Of a stretch of DNA of 58,558 nt, positions 8,556-15,498 are shown in pieces. Source of the stretch: Gemmatimonadota bacterium. Its GTDB lineage: Bacteria > Gemmatimonadota > Gemmatimonadetes > Gemmatimonadales > Gemmatimonadaceae. Numbering within the stretch: the stretch's first letter is position 1; every line of letters begins with the position of its first letter. The stretch is from positions 1 through 58,558 of the forward strand of contig PMEM01000022.1 of NCBI GenBank assembly GCA_003155795.1, read 5' to 3'. The notes under the pieces are model-generated. The model had not been told where the DNA came from, did no database searches, and saw only the letters and a program-made list of their open reading frames with translations. A program made the position numbers and the translations under genes.

Positions 8556-9554
8556 TCACATCATTGCGCGGACGACAATTTCACCGACAACCTCGTGTCG
8601 CGAATCACGCACGGGTCTCCGGACGTGCTCAGCGAGCCTCTCCGGCAAGGACGTCGGTAGTGCTCCGAGGTGCCCGAGGAGAGCGAGCAGTGCGGGATAC
8701 TGAGCGCGCGACGCACCGTCCTCGACCTTTATCGCAACTCCAGTTCCTGTCGCGAGGATCGCCGCTGAGTGGACTCCTTCAGCGCCGATCTTGCACAGAA
8801 TGCCAGGGACCTCTTCCATGAGCACCGTATCGAACCTGTCGGTACCGCCAACGAGGAATGGGTTGGAAAGCATCGCATCGACGATCCGACGCGGTATCTC
8901 GTCTCCCGCGCGAACCGACGAGGCGAGCCGGGCAAATGCGCGAGCCATTGCCTCAAGCGAAAGTCCAAATACCGGGACGCCGCATCCATCCTGCGCGATC
9001 GTCATGCTGCTTCTCTGAACACCGGTCCACCGCTCGACTTCGCAAACGATCGATTGCTGCACTGGATGATCCAGGTGATCATAACCGGCGGTCGGCCACT
9101 GTGCGGTGCGAGCGCGCGCGAGCATTGCGGCGTGCTTGCCGGAGCAGTTGTTGTGGAGACGGGTGGGCCGGCCACCCGATTCCCGCAAGAGCCGCTGGCC
9201 GCGCTGGGAAAGCGGCTCCGTGACACCGCAGGCCAGGTCGCCCTCTTCGAGTCCCAGCTCCGCCAACATCGCTCCTGCGATCGCAACGTGTTCCGGCTCG
9301 CCACCATGCGAGGCGCAAGCGAGAGCTATCTGATCGGGCCCCCAGCCGAGGTCATCAAGTCCGTCCGACTCCATGAACGGCATGATCTGGAACGGCTTGG
9401 CGCAGGAGCGCCAGTACGCCTGGTGTTCCGGATCGCGAGCGTACCCCACCAGTGCGTCCCCCTCGACAACCGCGGCAGAGACCCTATGGATCGACTCGAC
9501 TGCCCCACCGCGGGTGACGACTACATCCAGATCGTACGAAGTGGCTGTGCTCAC
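8556..9554 (-). CDS. Asparaginase family protein (Asparaginase_II type)
   Basis: A 332-residue protein of the thermolabile/Rhizobium-type asparaginase family, unrelated in fold to E. coli AnsA/AnsB. Seen: RSCAKPFQIMPF near residue 50, ACASHGGEPEHV near 80, the NNCSGKHAAML block near 135 and a QDGCGVPVFGLSL block, all hallmarks of this family. It would hydrolyse asparagine (or a related amide) in the cytoplasm. It is in the same run as mlaD (3-bp gap upstream), with no evident pathway link. Confidence 0.88.
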   Translation of the reverse strand: MSTATSYDLDVVVTRGGAVESIHRVSAAVVEGDALVGYARDPEHQAYWRSCAKPFQIMPFMESDGLDDLGWGPDQIALACASHGGEPEHVAIAGAMLAELGLEEGDLACGVTEPLSQRGQRLLRESGGRPTRLHNNCSGKHAAMLARARTAQWPTAGYDHLDHPVQQSIVCEVERWTGVQRSSMTIAQDGCGVPVFGLSLEAMARAFARLASSVRAGDEIPRRIVDAMLSNPFLVGGTDRFDTVLMEEVPGILCKIGAEGVHSAAILATGTGVAIKVEDGASRAQYPALLALLGHLGALPTSLPERLAEHVRRPVRDSRHEVVGEIVVRAMM

Positions 9555-9557
9555 CCC

Positions 9558-10535
9558 TTAAAATATCTTGATGGCACCCTTGGTGTAGCGTTTCGGGTTC
9601 TTTCTGATGTCGGTCAGAATCTCGTTGAGGTGGGCTACCGCCTCGACCATCCGGTTGTAGAGCGTCGTATCGCTGATGAATCTGGACGCCGATCCATTGC
9701 CGCTTCTGAGCGATCCGACGAGCGAGTCGGCATTAGCCGTGACGCTGACGAGGTTGCTGTAAAGTGAATCATCACGCAGCAACTTGCCCGCGGTTCCCTG
9801 TCCCGAGTTGAGTCGAGTCATCAGCGAATCGACCTGTGTCACCATGTCGGTGAGCTGCGTGTAAAGCTGCGGATCGTCGAGAAACTTTCCAACGCTCCCA
9901 TTCGGATTCTGCAGTCGCGCGAGCAGATTGCTGGTCGAGGCGAGCGTACTGTTCAGACGATCGTACAACTGTCGATCGGTCAGCAACTTGCCGATGGTCC
10001 CGTTCCCCTTCGCAACGGATTGCGTGAGGGCGCGGAGATCGTGCGTCAGCCCGGCGACGTCCGTAAGCACGGCTCCTGCGCGTTGGAGCATCGCATCGTA
10101 ATCCATGGTCGCTCCCAGCTGCAGGGTGTCCCCATCGTGCAACGCACGGAAGCGTGGTGTACCCGGTGTTATATCGAAGAAGCGGTCGCCCAGCAGCCCC
10201 TGATTGCGCAGCATGACTCGCGAATCGAGTCTCACCTGTTGCTGCAGCGTCACGTCGAGCTGGACCGTGATTCGCAGATTGCGCGTGGTGTCGGTATCGA
10301 CTGGCAGGAACTCGATCCTGGTGATTGAACCAGCGAGTTGTCCCGCGACAGTTACCTGTCCACCTTCACGAAGGCCGGAGGCGTTCGGAACAAATGCGTA
10401 GAGTGTGTACCGCCGCGAGAACAGGCGCGCAGCCTGGCCGAGTTTGACAACCGCGAAAAACAGGATGCTGAGCACAACTATCGCGAGAACCGCAACGCGA
10501 AGTGCGTCTTTCGTGATGATCTCAGAGCGTCTCAT
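9558..10535 (-). CDS. mlaD: MCE-domain lipid transport protein (MlaD-like)
   Basis: The periplasmic lipid-binding subunit of an Mla-type ABC system that moves phospholipids between the membranes. One N-terminal membrane helix (residues about 12-32) is followed by the MCE domain (about 38-125, with NQGLLGDRFFDITPG). The C-terminal part holds four copies of a roughly 35-residue helical unit, starting near residues 175, 211, 246 and 281, each of the type NGTxGKLLxDxxLYxxL. Such a helical tail could form the tunnel seen in other MCE proteins. mlaF follows upstream with no gap. Confidence 0.9.
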   Translation of the reverse strand: MRRSEIITKDALRVAVLAIVVLSILFFAVVKLGQAARLFSRRYTLYAFVPNASGLREGGQVTVAGQLAGSITRIEFLPVDTDTTRNLRITVQLDVTLQQQVRLDSRVMLRNQGLLGDRFFDITPGTPRFRALHDGDTLQLGATMDYDAMLQRAGAVLTDVAGLTHDLRALTQSVAKGNGTIGKLLTDRQLYDRLNSTLASTSNLLARLQNPNGSVGKFLDDPQLYTQLTDMVTQVDSLMTRLNSGQGTAGKLLRDDSLYSNLVSVTANADSLVGSLRSGNGSASRFISDTTLYNRMVEAVAHLNEILTDIRKNPKRYTKGAIKIF

Positions 10536-11486
10536 TCAGTAGCCGCCGAGGAAGGTCTGGATGTAAGGATCATCCGACGCTGTCATGTCTTCGGGTGATC
10601 CAAAGAAAACGATGCGCTGGTCGTGCAGCAGTGCGATCCTGGTCGCCATACGGAATGCAGATCGGATATCGTGCGTCACGACAACGCTGGTGACATTGAG
10701 ATCGCGCTGCAGCTTGAGTATCAAGTTGGTAATCGTACCGGTCGTAAGCGGATCCAGGCCCGAAGTGGGCTCATCGTACAACATGATTTTGGGGTTTGCT
10801 GCGAGCCCCCGCGCTACACCTACACGTTTCTGCATTCCACCCGACAATTCGGACGGCGCAAGTTCCATGACCTGATCGGGGTCGAGATCGACGATACGCA
10901 GCTTCTCACGCACACGCTCCTCGATGGCGTCTTCGTCCAGTTTCGTGTGTTCCCGCAGCGGATATGCGATGTTCTCGAAGACGGTCAGCGAATCGAACAG
11001 GGCAGATCCCTGAAACACCATTCCCATGTGCTGTCGAATCTCCAGCGCCTGTTCGTAGGTGAGTTTCTCGATATCGTTGCCCAGTACGCGGACCTCGCCA
11101 CTGTCCGCGACGAGCAATCGAAGTATGAGTTTCACTATTGTAGACTTTCCCGTACCCGATTCTCCGACGATCGCAACGGTTTCACCCGGATATACCTCGA
11201 ATGAAACCCCAGTGAGAATCGGCCGATCAAATGCAAGACTGACATCCCGCAGTTCGATGACCGGCTGCGCATCGGTGTTTCGAGGATCATCGTCAGCGTC
11301 GCGATCGGCTGTGATTTCCTTGCGAATCGCGGCGCGAACGCGCTCCGGATGCACCACGTCTGCAGCACGATCGTCGCCGCGCCTGTCCGTGGCACGACGC
11401 TCCTCATCCGACGCGCCGGCTGCAGCGGCTTGTGCGTTGTCGGGTTCCTTCACCGTCGTGTCGTTCGGATCGTCAGCGCCCATCAT
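10536..11486 (-). CDS. mlaF: Mla-type ABC transporter ATP-binding protein
   Basis: The ATPase of the lipid transporter. Seen: Walker A GESGTGKST, Q-loop region HMGMVFQGSALFDSLTVFENI, signature LSGGMQKR, Walker B IMLYDEPTSGLD and a switch His in VVTHD. The ORF is open to 11624, but the ATG at 11486 overlaps the mlaE stop (ATGA) and gives 316 residues. Compared with E. coli MlaF (about 270) there is an N-terminal extension of roughly 80 residues, charged and rich in Asp, Ala and Arg. Confidence 0.93.
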   Translation of the reverse strand: MMGADDPNDTTVKEPDNAQAAAAGASDEERRATDRRGDDRAADVVHPERVRAAIRKEITADRDADDDPRNTDAQPVIELRDVSLAFDRPILTGVSFEVYPGETVAIVGESGTGKSTIVKLILRLLVADSGEVRVLGNDIEKLTYEQALEIRQHMGMVFQGSALFDSLTVFENIAYPLREHTKLDEDAIEERVREKLRIVDLDPDQVMELAPSELSGGMQKRVGVARGLAANPKIMLYDEPTSGLDPLTTGTITNLILKLQRDLNVTSVVVTHDIRSAFRMATRIALLHDQRIVFFGSPEDMTASDDPYIQTFLGGY

Positions 11487-12292
11487 GCCGGTAGCAGTGC
11501 GAGCAACGCCTGCGTGATGAAATAGTCCGTGACCAGAATAAGAATGCTTGCGGTGACTACCGTGCGGGTTGTCGCGACACCCACGCCTTCGGTGCCACCT
11601 GTCGTGCGGAGGCCGAAGTGACACGCTGTCAGCGAGATTATACCGCCGAAAACGAACGGCTTTACCAGTCCGTGGACAAAATCATTCGGAATGAAATGGA
11701 GAACGAAGCCGCCAGTGGAGATCTGATCCCAGACCGTCGCCCAGTACAGCGACGTCGGAAGCTGGAGATAATACTTCGCGATCACGTTCCCGCCGAAAAT
11801 GCCCGCGACGTCGTTGATGACTGTGAGCGCTGGAAGCATGAGCAGCGCCGCGATAAGTCTGGGAGTTACGAGTTTCTTGATCGGATCGGTGCCCATCACG
11901 TTGAGTGCGTCGATCTGCTCCGTTACCCGCATCGACCCGATCTGTGCAGCGATTCCGGAACCAACCCGGCCAGCAACCATGAGACCAGCCAGGACCGGTC
12001 CAAGTTCGCGGATCATGGACGCGGTAACGAGACTTCCGACGTAGGCCGTCGCCCCGAAGCGCTGCATCTGCACAGCCGATTGAAGCGCCAGCACCATCCC
12101 CGTAAAGAAGCCGGTCAGGACGACGATGCCGAGCGACTGTACACCGATCGCGTCCATCTGCTGGATGACGTCTTGCCCGTAGAACGGACGGGCAAAAATG
12201 AAGCGGAACGCATTCCACGCGAGGACAAAAGCCTCCTGCAGAGAGAAGACTTTGTCACGAGCGGCAGCGTTGATTCGTTGCAGTAGGGCCAT
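11483..12292 (-). CDS. mlaE: Mla-type ABC transporter permease
   Basis: A 269-residue MlaE-family integral membrane protein. Typical blocks are GFFTGMVLALQSAVQMQRFG, MIRELGPVLAGLMVAGRVG and MRVTEQIDALNVMGTDP. It is the first gene of the 12-kb minus-strand run and probably has its promoter in the 12293-12420 divergent gap. mlaB and mlaC partners are not present here. Confidence 0.94.
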   Translation of the reverse strand: MALLQRINAAARDKVFSLQEAFVLAWNAFRFIFARPFYGQDVIQQMDAIGVQSLGIVVLTGFFTGMVLALQSAVQMQRFGATAYVGSLVTASMIRELGPVLAGLMVAGRVGSGIAAQIGSMRVTEQIDALNVMGTDPIKKLVTPRLIAALLMLPALTVINDVAGIFGGNVIAKYYLQLPTSLYWATVWDQISTGGFVLHFIPNDFVHGLVKPFVFGGIISLTACHFGLRTTGGTEGVGVATTRTVVTASILILVTDYFITQALLALLPA

Positions 12293-12349
12293 TCAGCCGA
12301 TCGGAAGGGCAAGGGACATGCCGAACACAGAGCACTGAGCCTCGTCAAT

Positions 12350-12372
12350 GGATCCCGACCTTCGGCGGGATG
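12350..12372. repeat. REP-like repeat copy
   Basis: A clean copy of the GGATCCCGACCTTCGGCGGG-type repeat followed by ATGAC, in the gap between the divergent mlaE and heptose kinase genes. Its arms ATCCCG and CGGGAT can form a hairpin. The next copies are at 15041 and 15109. Confidence 0.65.
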
Positions 12373-12420
12373 ACTCCGTCGGCGGGACCACGGTACGCCG
12401 GTCCTTTGACGCGTGCGGCG

Positions 12421-13455
12421 ATGAGGGTAGCTTCGTATTCGATTCTCGAGACCATCCAGCCACACAGACTCCTTACGCTACTCGAGTCGGCGAAAAGATA
12501 CCATGTGGCAGTCGCCGGCGACGCGATGCTCGACGTCTATCTCATCGGCGATGTCGAGCGAATCTCGCCGGAGGCGCCCGTTCCAGTTGTTCGAGTGCGC
12601 GATCGTCGCCACGCAATGGGCGGCGCGGCCAACGTCGCGCAGAACGTCCTCGCGCTCGGCGCCTCCTGCAGCATGGTCTGCACCGTCGGAGACGACAGCG
12701 CGGGTCGGGATCTTACGGGGATGCTCCACGGCGCCGGCGCTTCTGTGGAAGGCGTTCTCCGGAGCGGCAAACCAACGACGACAAAGACGCGGATCGTGGC
12801 CCGTGCGCAGCAGCTCGTGCGGGTGGACGAGGAGGATGACGCCGATTCCGACGGCGTGGACGTCGAGGCAATGATACAGGCGGTCCGAACGATTGTTCGG
12901 AAAGCCGATGCGCTGGTACTGGAGGACTACAATAAGGGAGTTCTCGCGCCCGCAGTGATCAGAGTCGCGATCGAGGAGGCAAACGCTCGCTCGATTCCTG
13001 TTGTCGTGGATCCCAAGTTCAGAAATTTCTTCGAGTTCCGGGGTGCCACCATTTTCAAACCCAACCGGCGCGAACTTGAGTCGGCGCTCGGCGCGACTCT
13101 CGACATCGGATCGCCCGAAGCCCTTCCCGCCACCTGCGCCCGACTCGGCGTGGAGCATCTCTTGCTCACGCTTGGCGAACAGGGAATGGTGCTGGTGTCG
13201 GCCGACGGCGAAGTCGGCCGGATCCCGACCACGGCGCGAGAGGTTTACGACGTTGTGGGCGCCGGCGACACTGTTACCGCGTATCTGGCCACGATGCTCG
13301 CGGCCGGTGCAACGGCGTCGGAGGCTGCAGTCATTGCGAATTTTGCGGCGGGAGTTGAAGTCGGCAAACTCGGCGCCGCAACGGTCAGCGAAGGAGAGGT
13401 CATTGAAGCATACGACGCGTACTACGCCGAAAACTCTCAGCAAGCAGACAATTGA
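12421..13455 (+). CDS. hldA: D-glycero-beta-D-manno-heptose 7-phosphate kinase
   Basis: A PfkB-family sugar kinase of about 344 residues that would phosphorylate heptose 7-phosphate at C1 for ADP-heptose synthesis, used in LPS core. Seen: AVAGDAMLDVYLIGDVERISPEAPVP-type N-terminus (read in parts), GGAANVAQNVLALGA, and the catalytic DVVGAGDTVTAYLA near the C-terminus. It ends after the kinase domain: the HldC nucleotidyltransferase half of a fused HldE is missing. The frame opens at 12370 inside the REP copy, so the ATG at 12421 is preferred. Its stop overlaps the next gene's TTG by 4 bases. Confidence 0.88.
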   Translation: MRVASYSILETIQPHRLLTLLESAKRYHVAVAGDAMLDVYLIGDVERISPEAPVPVVRVRDRRHAMGGAANVAQNVLALGASCSMVCTVGDDSAGRDLTGMLHGAGASVEGVLRSGKPTTTKTRIVARAQQLVRVDEEDDADSDGVDVEAMIQAVRTIVRKADALVLEDYNKGVLAPAVIRVAIEEANARSIPVVVDPKFRNFFEFRGATIFKPNRRELESALGATLDIGSPEALPATCARLGVEHLLLTLGEQGMVLVSADGEVGRIPTTAREVYDVVGAGDTVTAYLATMLAAGATASEAAVIANFAAGVEVGKLGAATVSEGEVIEAYDAYYAENSQQADN

Positions 13456-15008
13456 ATAGAATCGGACGCGCAATATCCATCGCGGTGATCGGGGCCGCCG
13501 CTGTGACGTTTGCGTCACCAGCTATCGCAAGCGCACAAGCATCGCTCTACGTACCCCTCGATGACATTGCGTATCGCTTCGCCGACGCGCTCATTGCGCG
13601 CGGTGAATTACGCGGCGTTTCGCTGCTGGAACGACCATACACCGCGCAGCAGCTGTCGGCGGGTGCGGATACTGCGCTCAGTCATGCGCATTCCGCGGTG
13701 GTAAAATCGTATGCCATTGCGCTACGCACCGCGCTCCAGCGATATGTCGTCGACACGACGGGTGCGACGACATCCCCGGACAATCCAGCCTTCTTTGCCA
13801 ACGCCGATGTCTTTACGACGGCACAGACCTCTGGCCAGCGCGAGTTGATGCTCGCTGATACAAACTCCAGCATTACGGGTGGAGCGGGCTTCAGGCTCGC
13901 AATGGTGGCTGGTCCAGTCGCGGCTGTGATCCATCCGATCATCGACAATCGGCTTAACAACGACCCCGATTTCGCGGGGAAGCAGGACAGGGTAATCGCA
14001 GGCAGAACCCAGGACGCCTATGTAAGCGGTCAGTGGAAGTACGGCAGCATCTTCGCCGGCCGCATGGTGAGAAACTGGGGGCCGTCGTCGTTGCAGGGCT
14101 TGCAGCTGGGAAGCGCGCCGTACTCGTACGACCAACTCTACACTCAGATCGGCACCGACCGCATTCACATGTCTGCGCTTGCTACGCGACTCGACGACGC
14201 GTTTCAGCCTGACGGCGTTTATGCACGGTATTTCTATACGCATCGACTTTCGGTGCGCTGGCGTGATCTGGAAGTCGGTGCGTCGGAGGGGTATCTCGCT
14301 TACGGAATCGGGCGATCGTACGATCCGACGCTTCTCAATCCGCTCAACATCTACGCGTTATCGTGGCGTAACGAACATATAGCCGGCAATCTCACGATTG
14401 GTGGCAGTATGGCGCTGCGGACCGGGAGATTCGGCAATTACTCCACGGAGTTGCTGCTGGGGAACCGTCAGATCGATTCATGTGCCGAGCTTACGTGCCA
14501 GGAGCCAGCGTCATACGGATACTCTGCGACTGCGGAAGGTGTGCCGCTCTTCGGTGACCAGCGACTGTTCGCGTCATATTCGCGACTTTCGGGGCTCGCC
14601 TACCGAGCCAAGGAGGGGCCTGCGGGTCAATACTCCAGCCTGGGTGTTGGGCTGGGACAGGCATTCTCCGATTATGACGAGTTGAAGATGGGAATCGACC
14701 TCGCTGCCGTGCCATACACCACGATACGTCTGTACGGTGCGTACCGTCGCCAGGGCCAGGGGGATTATCATCTGCCGTTCCCGCCGCCCGCCGCATATCC
14801 AATAACGCCGGGATTTCTTCAGGGAATTGTAGAACGAGTCGCTAGAGTCGGCGTTGAAGGTGGTGGCATGATCGCGCCCGGCTTCGAACTGACGGGCGAC
14901 GTCGGCGTGAATCACGCTACGAACTCTGACCATCTGCCCGGTGTGACTCGCAATCAGATTGCGGCGCAGGCGAGGTTTCAGTGGACGCCGAGGGGTTTGC
15001 GTTTCTGA
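13452..15008 (+). CDS. Wzi-like capsule assembly outer-membrane protein
   Basis: A 518-residue protein starting with TTG and a signal peptide (AISIAVIGAAAVTFASPAIASAQA). The body is rich in alternating aromatic strands (for example WKYGSIFAGRMVRNWGPSS and HRLSVRWRDLEVGASEGYL) and ends in an aromatic C-terminal residue (RGLRF), as expected for an outer-membrane barrel. The GRMVRNWGP segment is like the Wzi family, which anchors capsule to the surface. Two further Wzi-like genes are at 31425 and 33197. Specificity is unknown. Confidence 0.75.
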   Translation: MNRIGRAISIAVIGAAAVTFASPAIASAQASLYVPLDDIAYRFADALIARGELRGVSLLERPYTAQQLSAGADTALSHAHSAVVKSYAIALRTALQRYVVDTTGATTSPDNPAFFANADVFTTAQTSGQRELMLADTNSSITGGAGFRLAMVAGPVAAVIHPIIDNRLNNDPDFAGKQDRVIAGRTQDAYVSGQWKYGSIFAGRMVRNWGPSSLQGLQLGSAPYSYDQLYTQIGTDRIHMSALATRLDDAFQPDGVYARYFYTHRLSVRWRDLEVGASEGYLAYGIGRSYDPTLLNPLNIYALSWRNEHIAGNLTIGGSMALRTGRFGNYSTELLLGNRQIDSCAELTCQEPASYGYSATAEGVPLFGDQRLFASYSRLSGLAYRAKEGPAGQYSSLGVGLGQAFSDYDELKMGIDLAAVPYTTIRLYGAYRRQGQGDYHLPFPPPAAYPITPGFLQGIVERVARVGVEGGGMIAPGFELTGDVGVNHATNSDHLPGVTRNQIAAQARFQWTPRGLRF

Positions 15009-15015
15009 TGGCGGC

Positions 15016-15035
15016 GGCGCGGATGAATCCGCGCC
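15016..15035. repeat. 20-bp inverted repeat, copy 1
   Basis: A perfect hairpin: 9-base arms GGCGCGGAT and ATCCGCGCC around GA. An identical copy lies at 15084-15103. It lies 8 bp after the Wzi-like stop codon and could terminate or protect that transcript, but no T-run follows. Confidence 0.7.
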
Positions 15036-15040
15036 TTACT

Positions 15041-15064
15041 GGATCCCGATCTGCGGTGGGGTGA
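15041..15064. repeat. REP-like repeat copy (diverged)
   Basis: A diverged copy of the GGATCCCGACCT family, reading GGATCCCGATCTGCGGTGGG then GTGAC. It directly follows the first 20-bp hairpin, in the same order as the second hairpin/REP pair at 15084-15137, so the hairpin plus REP unit is itself duplicated. Confidence 0.6.
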
Positions 15065-15083
15065 CGGCTGGCGTGGATTCCAT

Positions 15084-15103
15084 GGCGCGGATGAATCCGC
15101 GCC
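15084..15103. repeat. 20-bp inverted repeat, copy 2
   Basis: Identical to the palindrome at 15016-15035 and, like it, placed a few bases before a REP-like copy. Confidence 0.7.
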
Positions 15104-15108
15104 CTGCC

Positions 15109-15181
15109 GGATCCCGACCTTCGGCGGGATGACAACATTCGGCGGGATGACAACATTCGGCGGGATGACAACATTCGGCGG
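15109..15181. repeat. REP copy expanded into an 18-bp tandem array
   Basis: A REP-like copy starts at 15109 and its second half is repeated in tandem: the 18-mer TTCGGCGGGATGACAACA occurs three times without a mismatch (15120-15137, 15138-15155, 15156-15173) and is followed by a partial fourth copy, TTCGGCGG. Identity of the copies points to recent slippage, so copy number may vary between strains. Confidence 0.85.
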
Positions 15182-15233
15182 TGGCGCCGATCTGCGGGGC
15201 TAAGTAGTTTGGTCGGAGGTCACGAAGTTACAG

Positions 15234-15305
15234 AGGGCAGAAGCTCAACGGTCGAGCAGTCGGCTCATAACCGTCTGGAAGTGGGTTCAACTCCCACCTG
15301 CCCTA
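15234..15305 (+). tRNA. tRNA-Met (anticodon CAU)
   Basis: A cloverleaf can be drawn: acceptor AGGGCAG/CTGCCCT, D arm GCTC/GAGC with GG in the loop, anticodon loop CTCATAA with CAT at 15266-15268, T arm GTGGG-TTCAACT-CCCAC, discriminator A; CCA is not encoded. The body resembles elongator tRNA-Met of many bacteria; a tRNA-Ile2 read with lysidine is the alternative. Oddities: A instead of U at position 8, an A-U first pair, and a U-U mismatch in the anticodon stem (GTCGG/CCGTC). Confidence 0.85.
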
Positions 15306-15391
15306 TTTTCAGTGCCACAGAGATGCGGGTCCAACCCTACCCTGCCCATGCGGTGGACGGTATTTTACGAGGCTCCGGTTTACTGCCGGCC

Positions 15392-15465
15392 GGTCGCGTA
15401 GCTCAGCTGGTTAGAGCGCTGCTTTCACACAGCAGAGGTCCGGGGTTCGAGTCCCTGCGCGACCA
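15392..15465 (+). tRNA. tRNA-Val (anticodon CAC)
   Basis: A canonical cloverleaf: acceptor GGTCGCG/CGCGACC, TA at positions 8-9, D arm GCTC/GAGC, anticodon stem CTGCT/AGCAG with CAC at 15426-15428, variable loop AGGTC, T arm CGGGG-TTCGAGT-CCCTG, discriminator A. CCA is not encoded. It lies 86 bp after tRNA-Met, and the next gene starts 33 bp later. Confidence 0.97.
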
Positions 15466-15498
15466 TTTCCCTACGTTTCTCTCACCACACCCCAGAGC

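Noticed and set aside
14917..15174. An open frame with MLSSRR repeated three times
   Set aside because: It is only the translation of the 18-bp tandem array on the opposite strand; 18 is a multiple of three, so the frame stays open.
15120..15181. Possible CRISPR array
   Set aside because: The 18-mers are directly adjacent with no spacers, and there are no cas genes.
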